The notes: generated by a model from the sequence alone, not told the origin. Shown: positions 23,047 to 36,090, counted from the stretch's first letter. The stretch: 64,000 nucleotides of DNA from Dipteris shenzhenensis (GCA_047967505.1 CM106538.1), one strand, 5' to 3'. Numbers and translations are program-made.

Positions 23047-23330
23047 TCACTCAATTCTCCAAGTGCCATTCGTTTAACCCCCTTTGTGCTTGCTTTTGTT
23101 GTGGGTAAAGCGAAGTTGGTTCTCAAAGGAGTTGCTCCCTTTTGTTTGGGTTGAACTCAGTCGCTCAATTCTCATGGTGCCATTGGTGTAACCCCCTTTG
23201 TCCTTGCCTTTGTTGTGGGTAAAGGGAAGCTGGTTCTCCAAAGGAGTTGCTCCCTTTTGGTTGGGTTGAACTCTGTCACGCCATTCTCATAGTTCCATTG
23301 GTGTAATCCCCCTTGTGCTTGCTTTCGGAC
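23047..23330. repeat. Tandem triplication, about 114-bp unit
   Basis: Copies start at about 23047, 23161 and 23276; the third is cut after about 55 bases. Shared words include TTTGTTGTGGGTAAAG and AAGGAGTTGCTCCCTTTTG. Divergence is about 10 per cent. Confidence 0.85.
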
Positions 23331-23508
23331 AAAGTGTTTCTTAGGTGAAAGAGGAAAGAACTAAATATTTCACCAAAATTTAAATTTGTAGCCTGTTTTG
23401 GTTGTCAATCCCTTTAGTTGATTCATCATGGTCTATATGCATACAAGGAGCTTATATTAGAGTTCTACTTTTCATGAGATTCATGCTGGAGCTTAAGAGG
23501 GAGGTGCA

Positions 23509-23942
23509 TTAAGATGGCTTACAAGATGGAATATTTGAAAGATCTATATACTTGGTGTAAAGAATGTTATCCTTGATCTTAACATCATTACGCAGAGTCT
23601 TTAGTTGCTTTGTTCCTTTGTCCAAACATCCATCTTTGAAATGTGTTGTGAGAAAACATCTCAACATGAATGGAGGATTGCAATGTGTATAAGTGCATGG
23701 TGAAGCTTTAATAGCGGAGTCTTTCACATTACATCTTGTTTTCATTGTACAAACTTAATGATCTCATAATGATGCTTTGCTTGTATTGATCTTTCAACAC
23801 CACTTTGAAGGTGTGTATATAGCATGCTAATGCTTACAAAACTACAAGCTCTTTTTGTTAGTATTTCACCACGCTTTTTACAGCTGTGTTGTCCATGATG
23901 TTTTGCACAATGTTTTGGCTGCTCCCATATAGTTTTGATCAA
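23509..23942 (-). pseudogene. Unrecognised minus-strand coding relic
   Basis: Two minus-strand frames meet at 23742-23745: 66 residues (KHCAKHHGQHSCKKRGEI..., ending HHYEIIKFVQ) and then 78 residues (SPCTYTHCNPPFMLRCF...). They read like one protein shifted in frame. Cys and His are frequent, but I cannot assign a family. An element-encoded protein is likely, by context only. Confidence 0.3.
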
Positions 23943-25124
23943 GTATATTTGTAAATATAATTGCTATGTGTACCCGTGAGTCTTTGTCTTTCTTTGAATG
24001 AGTCTACTCATGAAAGGCCTTTCCTTTTGGTAATACAGCCACCAATTTACCAATTATATATTAGGCAATCTACAAGTTTTGGATATGCATGCTCCATAAT
24101 TAAGAGTTGCGAGTTGCTTGTGTTTGACTTTTAATAACTTTAGCTGTTTCAGCTCCACCTAGTGTAAATAGAGGTGTTTCTTATTTCTAGATTGAGTGGT
24201 GCTTTTATTGACATTGCTAAGTCAAGCTTGGTAGTCGTACTCTTTAAGTGCGATTGTGTCCCTAAATGTTGCAATGGCATGTTGGGAGGTGGAATACAAA
24301 AATCTCACTAGAGCTAGAATGATCCATTGGCCTTTTCACGTTTATCTGCAATGTCTCAATTGTTGAATAGTTGCAGTTGTTCCTAGAGCAAGGCAAACTG
24401 CACAGACTATGGTTGTGGATCCCCCAACAAGTAACTCCTTGTATGAGGGTCACCTTCGGATTTCCCCTTATACAATATTTGCATTTTCATTTGTGTTCAT
24501 GTAGATTCATTACCAACTCCCATTTTAGCCCAAGTGACTTATGTTTTATACTCCCATTGTTTTTCGTCCTTACTTGTGCTTCTCACGAGTCATAGTCGGT
24601 TAGGCTCAATTGGGTGACCGACCCAGTCCGCCCAAAATGGTTGATTGGGGGTCGATCTCGAAATGGGTGGTGCAAGGGATGTCGATCACCCATGCTTTGC
24701 TACTTCTTGATCCTTCCTTTTTCTCTCCCTCATGCACGCTCTCATCCTCTCCTTTCTGCATTCACTCCCATCTCAAGCACCCTACCCGTCTACATCTCTT
24801 TTGCATATTCGTGTCAATTCTTCCTCCTTTCTATCAGCATGACCACCTCACCAATTTTGCTCTACCGACTCTCTCAACAACCATGTCCACAACCTTATCC
24901 CCTAATGATTGATTGCCTTGAGAGATGGCCTCGTCACTGTTAGTAACCATGCCTACATGTCTGTGTCACTAATCTCAACAAGAACTCACCCCCTTGTGAA
25001 CTGAATTGTTTTTTCACTTAATATTTTGTTGTCAAGAAAGGTTCAAGAAACCATTCAAGATCACTTTGTCTGTGCAAGCAAAACCTATGTTTGGTAAGTC
25101 TAGACAAACCAAAAATTGTGATTC

Positions 25125-25160
<36 letters not shown>

Positions 25161-25640
25161 CACATTCACAGCTCATTGAATTCAAAGAACATACCATCAA
25201 TGTGTTAAGAAATAGCTTTCAAGTAAGCTTTGTCCTTCTATGTTTGCTTATCTCTCTATCAATCACAGATTTCAAGATACTGGACAACTTTTGCTCTAGA
25301 AAGGAGCCATGATGGCTTCAATGGAAAGGGAAAATGAAGAGTTCAATGGAAAGGGAAATGGAAACACAGTGACAGGCTTGAGGTTGAGGAGGTTGAGGAC
25401 AAGGATGTCATCACATGAGTCAGGGGCTGACAAGTTTGAAGTTGGGGAGGGAAATGTTCCCCAATATTTAAAAAAGAGTAGTTGAAGGCCACGAATACAC
25501 ACCCACCACACATGCTCAAGGATTCAAATTCTACAATGTCCCTGAACTCCTCAATGTGAAGCCTCCCTTTTGATCACCACATGGCAACTTGGAGGTTACA
25601 AATTATAGATAGTAAGAAGAGAACATGGCACTTCTTCCTT
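23943..25640. other. Non-coding DNA with a (GA)n tract
   Basis: A GA microsatellite lies at 25126-25159. Stretches around 24700-24900 are CT-rich. No gene or element could be named. Confidence 0.5.
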
Positions 25641-25659
25641 TAGAAACGTAAGAGAGGAG

Positions 25660-25880
25660 ACCCCCCCCCCCCCCACCCCTCCCCTCGACGGCCCCCCTTC
25701 TCTTTCTCATGTACACTTGCTAGTACATCCTTGTTATAGAGAGTCTCTCTCTCTCTCTCTCTCACACATACCTCTCTTGTGACTATTCCCCCTAACACAC
25801 AGACACATGCGCACATAAACATACACATACACATACGCAAACACTCAAGCTTAGGATATATGCACACATACACACAAAAA
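25660..25880. repeat. Poly-C, (CT)n and (CA)n simple repeats
   Basis: A C run at about 25661-25674, a (CT)n tract at about 25743-25764 and a CACA/ACATAC stretch at 25795-25880 lie together. Open frames across them are artefacts of composition. Confidence 0.85.
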
Positions 25881-26288
25881 CCATCGAATCGGGAGACATC
25901 CACACAGAAAAATTCAAATTTAGGCTCCCTCTCCCCTTTGGCTACCACATGGCAACCCTTTCCTAATAAAATAATAGAAGTAAATATAGATGTGTCTATA
26001 TGACCTTGATTTTACAACACGTGTATATTTCCTTTTTAGATTTTCTTTTTCAACATTCATAACATTTTTTCCAACAAAAAGCAATGCTTGAGATTTAATT
26101 CAAAAAGATTAAAAAAAAAAATCAATACTAAGATCCTAAATAAAACCCAAAATGTTATTCCTTAAAACTAAAGGAAAACTTGTAAGAAATTGTTTTAATT
26201 CATGGAGGGGGTGATTCAAATAAATTGACCAAGTGTCAAGAAAGCCACATTGAGGCCAAAGACAATCACGAAGGGACAATCCAAAAAT

Positions 26289-26289
<1 letters not shown>

Positions 26290-26333
<44 letters not shown>
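26290..26333. repeat. (GA)n microsatellite
   Basis: A 44-base pure GA tract, followed by C-rich low-complexity DNA to about 26510. Confidence 0.95.
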
Positions 26334-26334
<1 letters not shown>

Positions 26335-26509
26335 CCACCCCCATCATCTTTGCTTCACCTCCCCCCCTCCCCTCTCCTCATGATTGCTTACTCCCCAAGT
26401 CACCTCCCCCCTCCTTGTGGATACTCCCTTAGCCCCTCACCTCTACTCAACACCCCTCCTTGTGCAACTACTCTCCTAACTCATTACCCCTTCTTGTGGC
26501 TATCCTCTT

Positions 26510-28967
26510 AATAACTACAACTAGTAGGGACTAAAATTATGATGCAACCACCTTGGTGAGTTGCACCACCATGATCAAGAGGGGTTCACAATGATTAAGG
26601 AGGCCATGAGATTGTGCCTCAGAAGCACCTCCCTCTAGTTTTGCATGAACATCTTTGAAACAAAATTTCTTTTAGAATCTCCACAATGGCCATTTGTAGT
26701 TGCTCCTTTTTCACCAAAATTAATTAGCCATTCAAGGCCAAGAAATAAATTAAGATACTCGATGCCCACATGTTTAGATGACTATGGGATAGAATATCTA
26801 TGCAATGTGCACTAATACTCTAACTTCAAGTTTTGTAATTCACTTAAAGCATCATTTGAGTTTTCTCACGTCTACTGCTTATTGTTGATGTGGAAGGAGT
26901 GGAGGGATAAGATTGGAGATGGACAAACCTACACCAACATACTGGGAGGGAAGTTTGCAACCACATAAAATGTACTCTATTGATCTCGCATTCCTTAACT
27001 GTGCCTCTTTTGGTCTTTATCCTCCTTTAAGCAACACTATGATGCTTCTATTTCATTGAAGTTGCAAAGCAACACTGATTAGAGATATGCTACAAAGCAA
27101 CATTGATCAGAGCTTAAGGATACTACTTGCATTTAGGCCAAAAAGCAACATCACTTCCATTCAAACATGTAACAAAGGACGATCGATCCAAGCTCAAATT
27201 ATTGTGATGTAAGCATGGAAATATTGGCCAAACCTTAGATCAAGCAACCTTTTTCAATAAAGACTTGAGCGAGAAAAATGGCTTTTGTGGTTTTGAGAGC
27301 AGACAAAGCCACATTTCCTATAGACCACATTAGATGCTTGTTCTCTCAGACAACAACATGGTTAGGGTAAGAACCGTAGAGTGCCCAAGCTCAACATAAA
27401 TAGATCGGTTTGTAACCAAGCTACCTACAACAGAAGATTTTGTTTCCCTTCTTTCAAAGACTTTATGGAGATGCTTATGAAATCCATATGGTGAGATACA
27501 ATATACACGCTATCTCTTTGTAGAGAAGTCTTGTTTACAATCTACTTTCACCTAATATATACATGCACACATACATCATGTTAAAGTAGCAGTAAAGCTC
27601 AAATAGAATACAATGAACCTTTTAAAAAAGATTACCCGTGTCAGCACTTGCAATCCATTTGCAGCTTACAACAAATCTAAAGTAGAAGAGACAGGTTTGA
27701 AGACCTTTGTCTAGGTTTTTGGGCCTAATATTTTAGCATGAATCCTTAGCAGTTCCCTTTAGCACAGAGTGTCACATAGGAACAATTTTGTAATCTGCGT
27801 AAAACCCACACTCCATATGCCACATCATCATTTTTGGGCCCCCTTGTGATTGAAGTTTGGCCATCCTTTTGGAAGCCATAACTTTTGATCCAGGTGGGAT
27901 TTCGCAGAGTTGTAAAAAGATAAAATGATTGCCAGATCATGATCTACGCGATAAAAACCTCATATCTTCATTTTGACTTTTCCATAGGTCAAAAACATTG
28001 AATCCTCATTGTTGGAACCACCTCCTAATCCATTGCACCATACCCAACACATAAAATGAATGCAGATAAAATTCATTTGTTACATTTTGCTTTTTGACAT
28101 GTAGTCTAGCTATAGACTAGCACCACCATAGAAGAGATTTAACTCCACCAAGCTAAGTAAGCCATTACCACATTACCCGATTAGTTCCTAGCGGTGTTAG
28201 TCCCTTTGGACCTATCATTGGTATTCACATTCACACATTTGATACCAGTTTAGTACACTTGGCATTTGGTAGTTCCACACATTAGTGACACTTGGCAGAG
28301 TGATCTTCCTCTTGGATTCCGGATTGTTGCGTTCTTCTTGCACACACACACATGCCACCCATGTAAAAGCACACATTGTTGACTATTTTTTGGCATTGGT
28401 TCCTACACATATCCATCAACCTTGTATAGCCTCTTGGCTACTTCGACACAGAATTTTTGCCATTATACTACAGGCTTGATCTTTTGCATATGCATGTTCT
28501 CACATGACTTGGTTTTGATCGTTTGAGTGTAAGCCCCCAGTGGCAGCAGCTCTGAGTGTTCTCATGGGTAGACACTCTCACCGGTATACGGGTAAGCCTC
28601 TTGCACAGAGCACCAAACCACCTCTTGCATGGAGTTATTAAAATCACACAGTTGATGTTAAACTAGTCATGTCTTTAGATGAGATCCATGAGTGGAAAGA
28701 GAACCTACTTCGACCATTCATTACCACAGGGTATGTACCGATTTAAGATGCTGACTCGATCATTGGTCTTGAGAGATCGGATGCAGATTTACCACATGTT
28801 AGCATGGATCAGCCCACGTCTCTGATAGGGACAAGATTGATCCTGAATTCAAAGCAATTCTTGATATTCCTTTGTGTAATATACATATATGCACATTGCA
28901 CTTTATGTAGAATCATCAAAAAGTTGGTCTTTTTGTATAGTGGATTTGCTTGGAAGCTTTGACCAGA
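26510..28967. other. No gene recognised
   Basis: About 2.4 kb of AT-rich DNA. AAAGCAACA.T words recur loosely between 27065 and 27160. A minus-strand frame at 27746-27940 (ending VAYGVWVLRRLQNCSYVTLC plus four residues) is open but unassigned; it may come from an LTR. Nothing else is supportable. Confidence 0.4.
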
Positions 28968-29832
28968 AAAAAATAGGAAGAAAGCAATTACTGCATTAGA
29001 AAATGTATTATCGGACATGGGTCTCCATGGAGGAGATGTTCATATCATAACAGATATCAAGAAGTCCTTAAATGGAAAAGATGTTTCTATCAAATCGTCA
29101 ATTGGTGGAGCCAAAGCAAGAAGATTTTTATCAGAACTACAAAGAGAAGGGAAACTTGGTAGACGATTAAGATATGTTTCCAAGGTGAGATACGGACTTT
29201 GGAAGCATGTGCATAATGCAGTTAAAGATGATATGGCAGATGGTGTTGCTCAAAATGTTAAAGCGGAGGTATGGAAATCCTTAGACAAGCTTTTCCAACT
29301 TTGTGACAAAAAGACATGGACCAAGAGCGATCATCATGCGTTAGAAGAGGAGCTAAAAACTTTTGGAAAATCCATGAAACAAGCATGGACAAGTTGCAAT
29401 ATAACACACTACATGGTAAGTTGAATTAATTTGTTTTATATGCATAGTTTGTACTTTCAAACATGGTTTACAAAATTTTGACTTAATATTTTCTGTGATT
29501 GTAGCATATTCTTCACAACCACCTTCCATATTTTGTTAAAAAGTATGGATGCCCTGCAATATGGTCAACACAAGGAATGGAAAAGTCTCATTACACAGCA
29601 AGAAATGCTTTTTTTCCGACATACACAGCATTTTGGAGGAGCACATAAGGCAAATAGTCTCAAAGAAGTATGTCAGTGGTTTTTTAGAGGTATACTTCAA
29701 AGGTTCCAAATCGAGAAAAAAGTTTCATTGTCAAAAGTTAAACTTGCCTTTAATATGGCACAAAAGAATAGAAGAAGGGAGATACTTGATAATTCAACAG
29801 CTGCACAGAAACACGTAGACTGGAGACAATGA
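28968..29832 (+). pseudogene. Two-exon mobile-element-like gene, frameshifted
   Basis: Exon A begins after an acceptor near 28967 (GACCAG|AAAAAAATAGG) and runs to 29415, where GTAAGT follows. Exon B starts at 29505 after TTGTAG. Joined, the frame passes TSCNITHYM into HILHNHLPYFVKKYGCPAIW, then STQGMEKSHYTARNAFF. The HILHNHLP..V...G and QGMEKS pattern resembles a domain of long eukaryotic element proteins I know only by pattern, not by name. In the T7 run near 29606 one base too many shifts the frame; the other frame continues sensibly (RHTQHFGG, then CQWFFRGILQRFQ) to a stop at 29830. I therefore call it a recently broken gene. Function unknown. Confidence 0.5.
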
Positions 29833-29984
29833 AAGGTCAATGCTCATCTAGTTCTTGTGCCTCTTCTATATTTTTTCATTTGTCTCCAATTAGGTTCTTC
29901 CCCAGGATCTTCCATGGCCTCTTTTGGCATATCTTTCGTACCTTCATGACAAAGATTTAAAAACATAGCAAAAGGAAAGCTTAC

Positions 29985-31334
29985 CTCCAATAGCCTGCAT
30001 CCTTGACCATGAATATTACAAAACACTTTGTACTTTTTTGGAAAGCTATCAGACCTCCTATTGATGGCAACCCGAAGCTTTTTGTTTGTAATCAAATCCT
30101 TGGCATGGACATACGACTTCTTGGATATAGTCACTTTCTACTTCTTTGAAAATTTCTAAAATTCTGCTAGCTCGCCTGCTAAAAAATATGTGTGGCTCTC
30201 CAAAATTGCAGCATAATCAACTCTTTATTCCACATGTCATAAAACAAATGGTAATCCTACTGAGCATCACACTTCTCAAGGAAATCAAACAGTAACAAAT
30301 CTGCAGGCTTTTGCATTTCTTTCAATGTCTTCCCCGTCAACAGGACTGTTGTTTTTACAAACGACATCCCTGGAACACTTGATAGCTCGATTTTATCATT
30401 TCTCTCTTTCTTGCTTGAACTTCCGTCTCCTTGAAGAGGGAAAGATTGTCCCTACAACCTCCTTTTCATCGACATAATTGGCGATTGTCTTGGAACCCCT
30501 TCAATTTCAATAAGTTATACAAAATCAGGTTATAAAAAGCAATTTACTGTCTCTCTACGCAATCTAAATGAAGCACCAACAATAAAATTATGATTTCCAT
30601 ATCCACGCATATACAAAAAATATATAATGCATAGCCCATTCAATTATTTACAAAACCAAGTTATAAAAAGAAATTTACTGTCTCTCTCCACAATCTAAAT
30701 GAAGAATCTTTCAATAAAAATATACAATCAAAGTTATAAAAAGCAATTTACAATATCTCTCTCCACAATCAAAATGAAGCACCAACAATAAAATTATGAT
30801 TTCCATATCCATGCATATCAGTGAAAATATATAATGCATAGACCATTAAAATATTCACGACATTGTGTTTTATGAAAAGCATAAAGAAAGTACACTGCCT
30901 ACATGATTTTCGATTGTCCATTATTGATGGGAAACAGAAATCCAAAATACATTCTCTTTTACATGTTTCGAATAGAGTCCAAAGTGCTACTTTTTAGAGC
31001 CCTTTTTGCCACTCTTGCTTGACTCTACCTTGCCTTTCTTCTTTTTTCCTTTCGTTTTTTCTTTGCCTTTTTTCTCGTCCTCTTCTTGCTTCATTTCCAC
31101 AGGTGTGTGTCCTTCTCATTCGGTCCACCATTTCATCTCTTCAATTGAATCTTCTAAAATTTCTCGATCAGATTTGTCAGAATCTGAGACATAACGGTCA
31201 ACGCCGTCTTGTGTGCTAGGGATGAGAAATGCTTCAGGCAGAGTTCTCGTCTCAATAGGGGGTCCGATAATATCTCCATATTGGAGATATAGTTATTCTA
31301 AATATGTTTTCAAATCATCTTCGGTTGGAGCCAT
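29985..31334 (-). pseudogene. Unrecognised acidic/lysine-rich gene, broken
   Basis: A Met at 31334 starts MAPTEDDLKTYLE, stop, then LPEAFLIPSTQDGVDRYVSD in the same frame, an acidic stretch, and a Lys-rich block (KGKEKTKGKKKKGK near 31050). After about 500 AT-rich bases with near-repeated AATTTACTGTCTCTCT words, a second block (30180-30450) reads LSSVPGMSFVKTTVLLTGKT and LLLFDFLEKCDAQ. A third at 29985-30134 reads VHAKDLITNKKLRVAINR and CNIHGQGCRLLE, followed by GTAAGC, a possible donor. Single stops (LE*LY, WTE*E, AQ*D) break otherwise coherent frames. No family recognised. It is oriented away from the gene at 31.76 kb. Confidence 0.4.
30520..30860. repeat. AT-rich repeated blocks
   Basis: AAGCACCAACAATAAAATTA followed by TGATTTCCATATCCA occurs at about 30570 and 30777. 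TATAAAAAGCAATTTAC occurs at about 30532, 30662 and 30736 with TCTCTCT..CAATCTAAATGAAG following. The larger period is about 210 bases with an inner one of about 70-130. Confidence 0.75.
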
Positions 31335-31760
31335 TGGAACCTATGAAAATACATCGTAATGTTAAGCCACATTGAAAAAAGAAGGGGATGGAAATGGAGA
31401 GAGAAGGCACTTGCAGAACCTTCTACAGTATGCCAAACTTGATCACACCTGACCGGATTCCCACACTTATCCTCTCTCTCTCTCTCAATTTCTCTACATA
31501 AAAAATTGGGAGGTATATCTTGGAAAAAACGAGTGATAGAGTTGAAAGAAAGTGATCCACAATATAAAGAATACAAAAGTGAAATAAATAATTGAGCAAA
31601 AGGGACCCGAGGACAACACTACCTCAAAAAGGGTGCTTCTTTCACTTTACGTCATTGTCTCTTCCCTCACTTTCTATCACTCTTAAAGGAGGGGCAGAGT
31701 CAGTGTGCATCTTTCACTATCGCTCCCTCACTTTCTTTCTCTCACTTTCCTTCCAAAACA

Positions 31761-32221
31761 ATGGCCAGTTACTATGTGACTTCATTTATTGAACTCAAAT
31801 TCTGTCTTAGATCCATTTTGTATGGACCCATGAGGGGAAAATCATTTGAGGAGGATATGTTACGCACATGGTTGCTTGATTTGAATTCAGCAGAAGAGGT
31901 GAATATCATACACACATGGCTGCTTCTTTTAATCACGTACTTCTTATGCTAACAAGCTAAATTTTCGTATAGGATATGGTAGCGGCTAGAAGTTGTATTG
32001 AACGAAATGGTGAAGATGAGGAAAACCAGGAGCGAAAAGAGGAGTTGTTGAATGCTTACAAGTCGGTGGAAGATTCAAAATAGGTTGTGAGGAGAGTCTG
32101 TGAGGACATTTGCGATGCCAATCGTGGTTATCCATGGCCTCCGGATTTAAGGTCCTCTTGTTTTCACAAAGCCAATGCCATAGTAGGCACTTTCGAGGAC
32201 ATGCTCTCTCTAATGGTGTAA
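31761..32221 (+). pseudogene. Small two-exon gene of unknown function, one internal stop
   Basis: Exon one 31761-31898 starts MASYYVTSFIELKFCLRSIL and ends NSAEE before GTGAAT. Exon two starts at 31973 after TCGTATAG and continues DMVAARSCIERNGEDEENQ. A TAG at about 32082 (DSK*VVRRVCED) interrupts it, after which the frame stays open (YPWPPDLRSSCFHKANAI) to TAA at 32219-32221. The two open exons joined by good splice sites argue for a real former gene of about 130 residues. No domain was recognised. The TAG could be a C-to-T change of CAG. Confidence 0.45.
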
Positions 32222-32339
32222 TAGTCAAGTGATGGAAATTTACTTCCACAGAGACACATGTGTTTTCTAAAGTTGTAATAGAAAAGAAATGGAACTACAG
32301 TTCCACAAAGACTTTTCAGTTCTCTAATGTAATGGAGAA

Positions 32340-33094
32340 GGGATTAAAATATATTTCTCTCTCTTACACAGACACACTGTGTGTGTGTGTGTGTACATAG
32401 AACTCTTTTCCCCGCCCCCCCTCCTTCCCTCTCTCTCTCTCTCTCTCTCTGTAGTTGCAACAGCTAGATCCCCCCCTCTCTCTTTGTCTCCAGCTCCACC
32501 TCTTCCCCCCCCTTCTCTCTCTGTATCGCTTTGTCTCTGTCTCCCCCCCTCTCTCTATCTTCATGAGTAGCATGATCCTCCCCCCTCTCTCTCTGTGAAC
32601 CTATGCAGCTAGACCCCCCTGCGCCCCCTTTCTGTCAAACTCACTCTCTCTCTATCTTCCTCACCCCTCTCTCTATCTTCCTCAATATCTAGATCCTCCC
32701 CCCTCTCTCTCTGTCAGAGAAAGATAGAGGGAGAGTTGCTAGCTAGAGAAGTGAGGAATAGACAGCCAAAGGGCTCGACAGAGAACTAACAGACAGAGAT
32801 TGAGAGAGAGAAATAGAACTGATAGTGAACTGACAAACGCACACACACACACACAGATAGAGAGAGATAGAGGGGATTTGAGAGATAGACAGAGAGAGCC
32901 AGAGGGGAAGAGAGATAGACTGGCAGAGACAGAGATGCAAATTAGTTTATTAGATGAAACCAAGTTTTGAATGTGTGTATAAACCCTTTTCAAGGAAGCT
33001 TACAGAGAACTGATAAAGAACAAACAGAGAGCAAATAGACACAGACATAGACATAGACACAAACATAGACACAGACAGAGACAAACATAGACAA

Positions 33095-33130
<36 letters not shown>

Positions 33131-33191
33131 AAACCCCAAAACAGTAATATCAATTTATTCCATGAAACCCCAAAACATTAATAGTTGTTGA

Positions 33192-33265
<74 letters not shown>
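32340..33265. repeat. Block of CT, CA and GA microsatellites
   Basis: Includes (GT)n near 32378-32394, CT-rich DNA 32405-32720 with repeated CCCCCCTCTCTCTCTGT words, (CA)n near 32838-32855 and 33099-33127, and (GA)n at 33195-33264. The sequence ATATCAATTTATTCCATGAAACC is present at about 33149 and 33279 on either side of the last GA tract, so that tract lies inside a small direct duplication. Confidence 0.9.
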
Positions 33266-33266
<1 letters not shown>

Positions 33267-33341
33267 CCAAAATAGTAATATCAATTTATTCCATGAAACC
33301 ACCCCAAAACATTAATAGCTATTGATCCTCAAATTGAGCTT

Positions 33342-33640
33342 TCACTCTGTATGTGTGTGTGTGTGTGTGTACACAAAGAGTGTGTACAAAAGAATGCGAT
33401 AAGTCAGGTCTTCCTCTCCCTCCTTGCAAAACATCTCCAGGGTCTCCAGGTGTCTATGTAGACCTGTTTGTCGAGGGGGATAGAGGGCAATATCATCTAT
33501 ACATAAGAGTATCATGTCTGCCAACATCGACCCCTCCCCTCCAAACCGGTCAATAAAGGTTGTGATCTTGTGCTCCAAAAAGTGAGGGCATCTGTTCTTC
33601 ACACTGATCATTCCCTCAACTCAGTTTGACATACCGTTCC
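33342..33640 (-). pseudogene. LINE reverse transcriptase scrap
   Basis: On the minus strand MILLCIDDIALY, followed by GLHRHLETLEMFCKEGEEDL, matches the catalytic (Y)ADD block of LINE RTs and the helix after it. The first residues of the motif have changed. The rest of the element is not visible; a (GT)n tract ends it at 33350-33372. Confidence 0.6.
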
Positions 33641-33660
33641 AGCAATGATGGCCTGTGAAT

Positions 33661-33987
33661 TCACATTTTTGGCGAGAGCTTTAGCATTGCCTTTGTTGCC
33701 TCCTTCTGTAACTTCGCTATCTCTTCTAGGTGAATTCGAAGGTTGGTTCTTGCTTTGGCTAGCTGCGTGGGAGTTGGGTTGGCAATTGCTTTACCTTCTC
33801 CTTGACTTTCACCAGTTCCATCTCCTTCTTTACTTTCGTTGCATGCAGATCCTCCACTTCCTTGTTTACTTCCGTCATCACCTCCTAGGACTACTGCTCC
33901 TAGGCCAGCTCCTAGGACTAGAGGTTCTGAGTCTACATAGGGGCCTCCGAGCTCACGGGAGAAGGCAAAGTGAGAAGGAGTATTCAC
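33661..33987 (-). pseudogene. Unrecognised Gly-rich/coiled frame, possibly LINE-associated
   Basis: 108 open codons on the minus strand: a Gly/Ser/Glu-rich middle (GGDDGSKQGSGGSACNESKE) and a helical end (QLAKARTNLRIHLEEIAKLQ). It lies directly upstream of the RT scrap on the same strand, which would fit an ORF1-like part of that LINE, but similarity is not evident. Confidence 0.3.
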
Positions 33988-34308
33988 TCATGTGAAAAGG
34001 GAGAAAAACCCCCCTCTAGCATTTTGCATAGCTGCCGCATAAGATGGACACGAGCTTCTGCCTCTTCTCCATTCGATAATCCTTTAGCATGGATAATCCC
34101 TAGTCATTTTGTGATCCACCTTAATTTTTACTAACTTTTATATCTATTTTGCAAAAGCAATTTAGGAATTTACTATTGGCATCATTTTGACACTTATCAT
34201 ATGGATCCACTTTTAATCACTTATTATCAGTTGGTGGGGAGTAAGTTCCACATGGTGGGCTTAATCCCCACCATGTGGTCTTACCCTTTGGGTTGGGGGT
34301 GGCCACAC

Positions 34309-34335
34309 ACACAAAAACACCCACCCACCCACACA

Positions 34336-34371
<36 letters not shown>

Positions 34372-34420
34372 AATATTGATTAGTAAATGTATCTCACACA
34401 TAGAGACACTTATTTCTTTA

Positions 34421-34460
<40 letters not shown>
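34309..34460. repeat. Two (CA)n microsatellites
   Basis: CA tracts at about 34309-34370 and 34421-34455 are separated by 50 bases of AT-rich DNA. Confidence 0.95.
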
Positions 34461-35540
34461 TACTTCCCCAACTATGAATTATTATTTTATATACCCCCCG
34501 TGAAATCTCCCCTTTACACTCTCTTTTTAGCCACCCCACACACCAAGCCCACTAATTGTCCCATACCTCCTCTAATCCCTTCTGCACTCATTCGCTCCTT
34601 ACTCCACTTGTAACTTAAGCTTCACTTTTGACATAAAACTCTTTTTAATTATCTAAGAATCCATATGGTTGTCTATATTCCCAGGTAAAGTGATAACAAG
34701 CCGGGGAAAATAGGCATTACTTGTCTACCCAAATGTAACTATGATGTTCTAACACGTAGTTTGTTTAGATGGTGGTAGGTAAGTGGACTTGACCTTAGGA
34801 CCTGGACTGCCTGAGGATTCGACATCTTTTTTTTTTTCAAAAAAAGATTCGACATCTTTTTTCAATATTACATCTGTCAAACTCAATAATATTAAAAATT
34901 CTTAATTTTGGTTGAAATTTTTGCAAACTCTAGTTGTTGCCTTTTTCATCTTAAATGTCTCAAACTTTTTTTCCTTGTATGTTATCCTTTTTTACTTTTT
35001 ATCCAATTGATGGAATTAATTGTATGGCTCGATTATTGATGGGACTTTTAATCTAAACACATTGTGCATAATATGAATGACTAAGGACTCTATGGTTATA
35101 GCTACATTTGTACCATAGGCTATTCACTATCATTCAACATCAAGTTGACCCAAATCTAGGATTTGACATCGATTCGATGTGGCTAATCAAATATTTGAGA
35201 GAGGGTAACAATGCCCAATCTTTTAGCACTCCCTTTATGGTAGTATTCCATAACTTTGTTAAAATTATTGCTATTTCATATCCTACAATGGCGTTTTTGC
35301 CTCTAGTATGATGGCACATTATCTATCATCTTCTTACTTTCATGCATCTATCCTTTGAAGGAAGTCATAGAGTAAGTACCCATCTACAACTCCTCCCAAA
35401 ACCTTAGTTCCTTGAATCACTCCCAAAGTTGTTTCGTCTCGACATTAAGTTACCATATCTGTGGGCTCTTCTTCCAACAAGCCTTCTGGGGAAACTAATA
35501 TATAAGAAGTTTAAAATGCCTTGTCTCCTTCCTTGGCTTG
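34461..35540. other. AT-rich DNA, no gene seen
   Basis: Only short frames. GATTCGACATCTTTTTT occurs twice, at about 34816 and 34847, split by a T-run/A-run pair that could fold back. Confidence 0.5.
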
Positions 35541-35559
35541 CTTTCACTTTCTTTTGTAC

Positions 35560-35669
35560 ACTTTCTCCCTCTCCCTCTCCCTCTCCCTCTCTCTCTCCCT
35601 CTCCCTCTCTCTCTCTCCTCCCAAGCCTCTCTCTCTCTCTCTCTCTCTCTCTCCCCCCCCTCCCTCCCA

Positions 35670-35732
<63 letters not shown>

Positions 35733-35845
35733 CCCAAGCTTGCAGCAAGATCTACTTGATCTCTCTCTCTCCCTATCTCCCACTCTCTCAGTCTCTCTCT
35801 TTCTGTCAGGCTCTCCAGCAAGATCCCCCTTCTCTCTCTCTACTC

Positions 35846-35876
<31 letters not shown>

Positions 35877-36090
35877 GTGTGTGTCAAGCTCTCTAGCAAG
35901 ATCACCCCCCTCTCTCCCTCTATCTCTACTTGATCTCTTTCTCCCTATCTCCCACTCTCTTTGTCTCTCTCTTTCTCTCAGGATCTCCAACAAGCTCTCT
36001 CTCTCTCTCTCTCTCTATGTCAAGATCTCCAGCAAGATCACCCCCTCTCTCTCTGCCTCCACCCCCTCCTCCCTCTCCTCTCTCTCTCTT

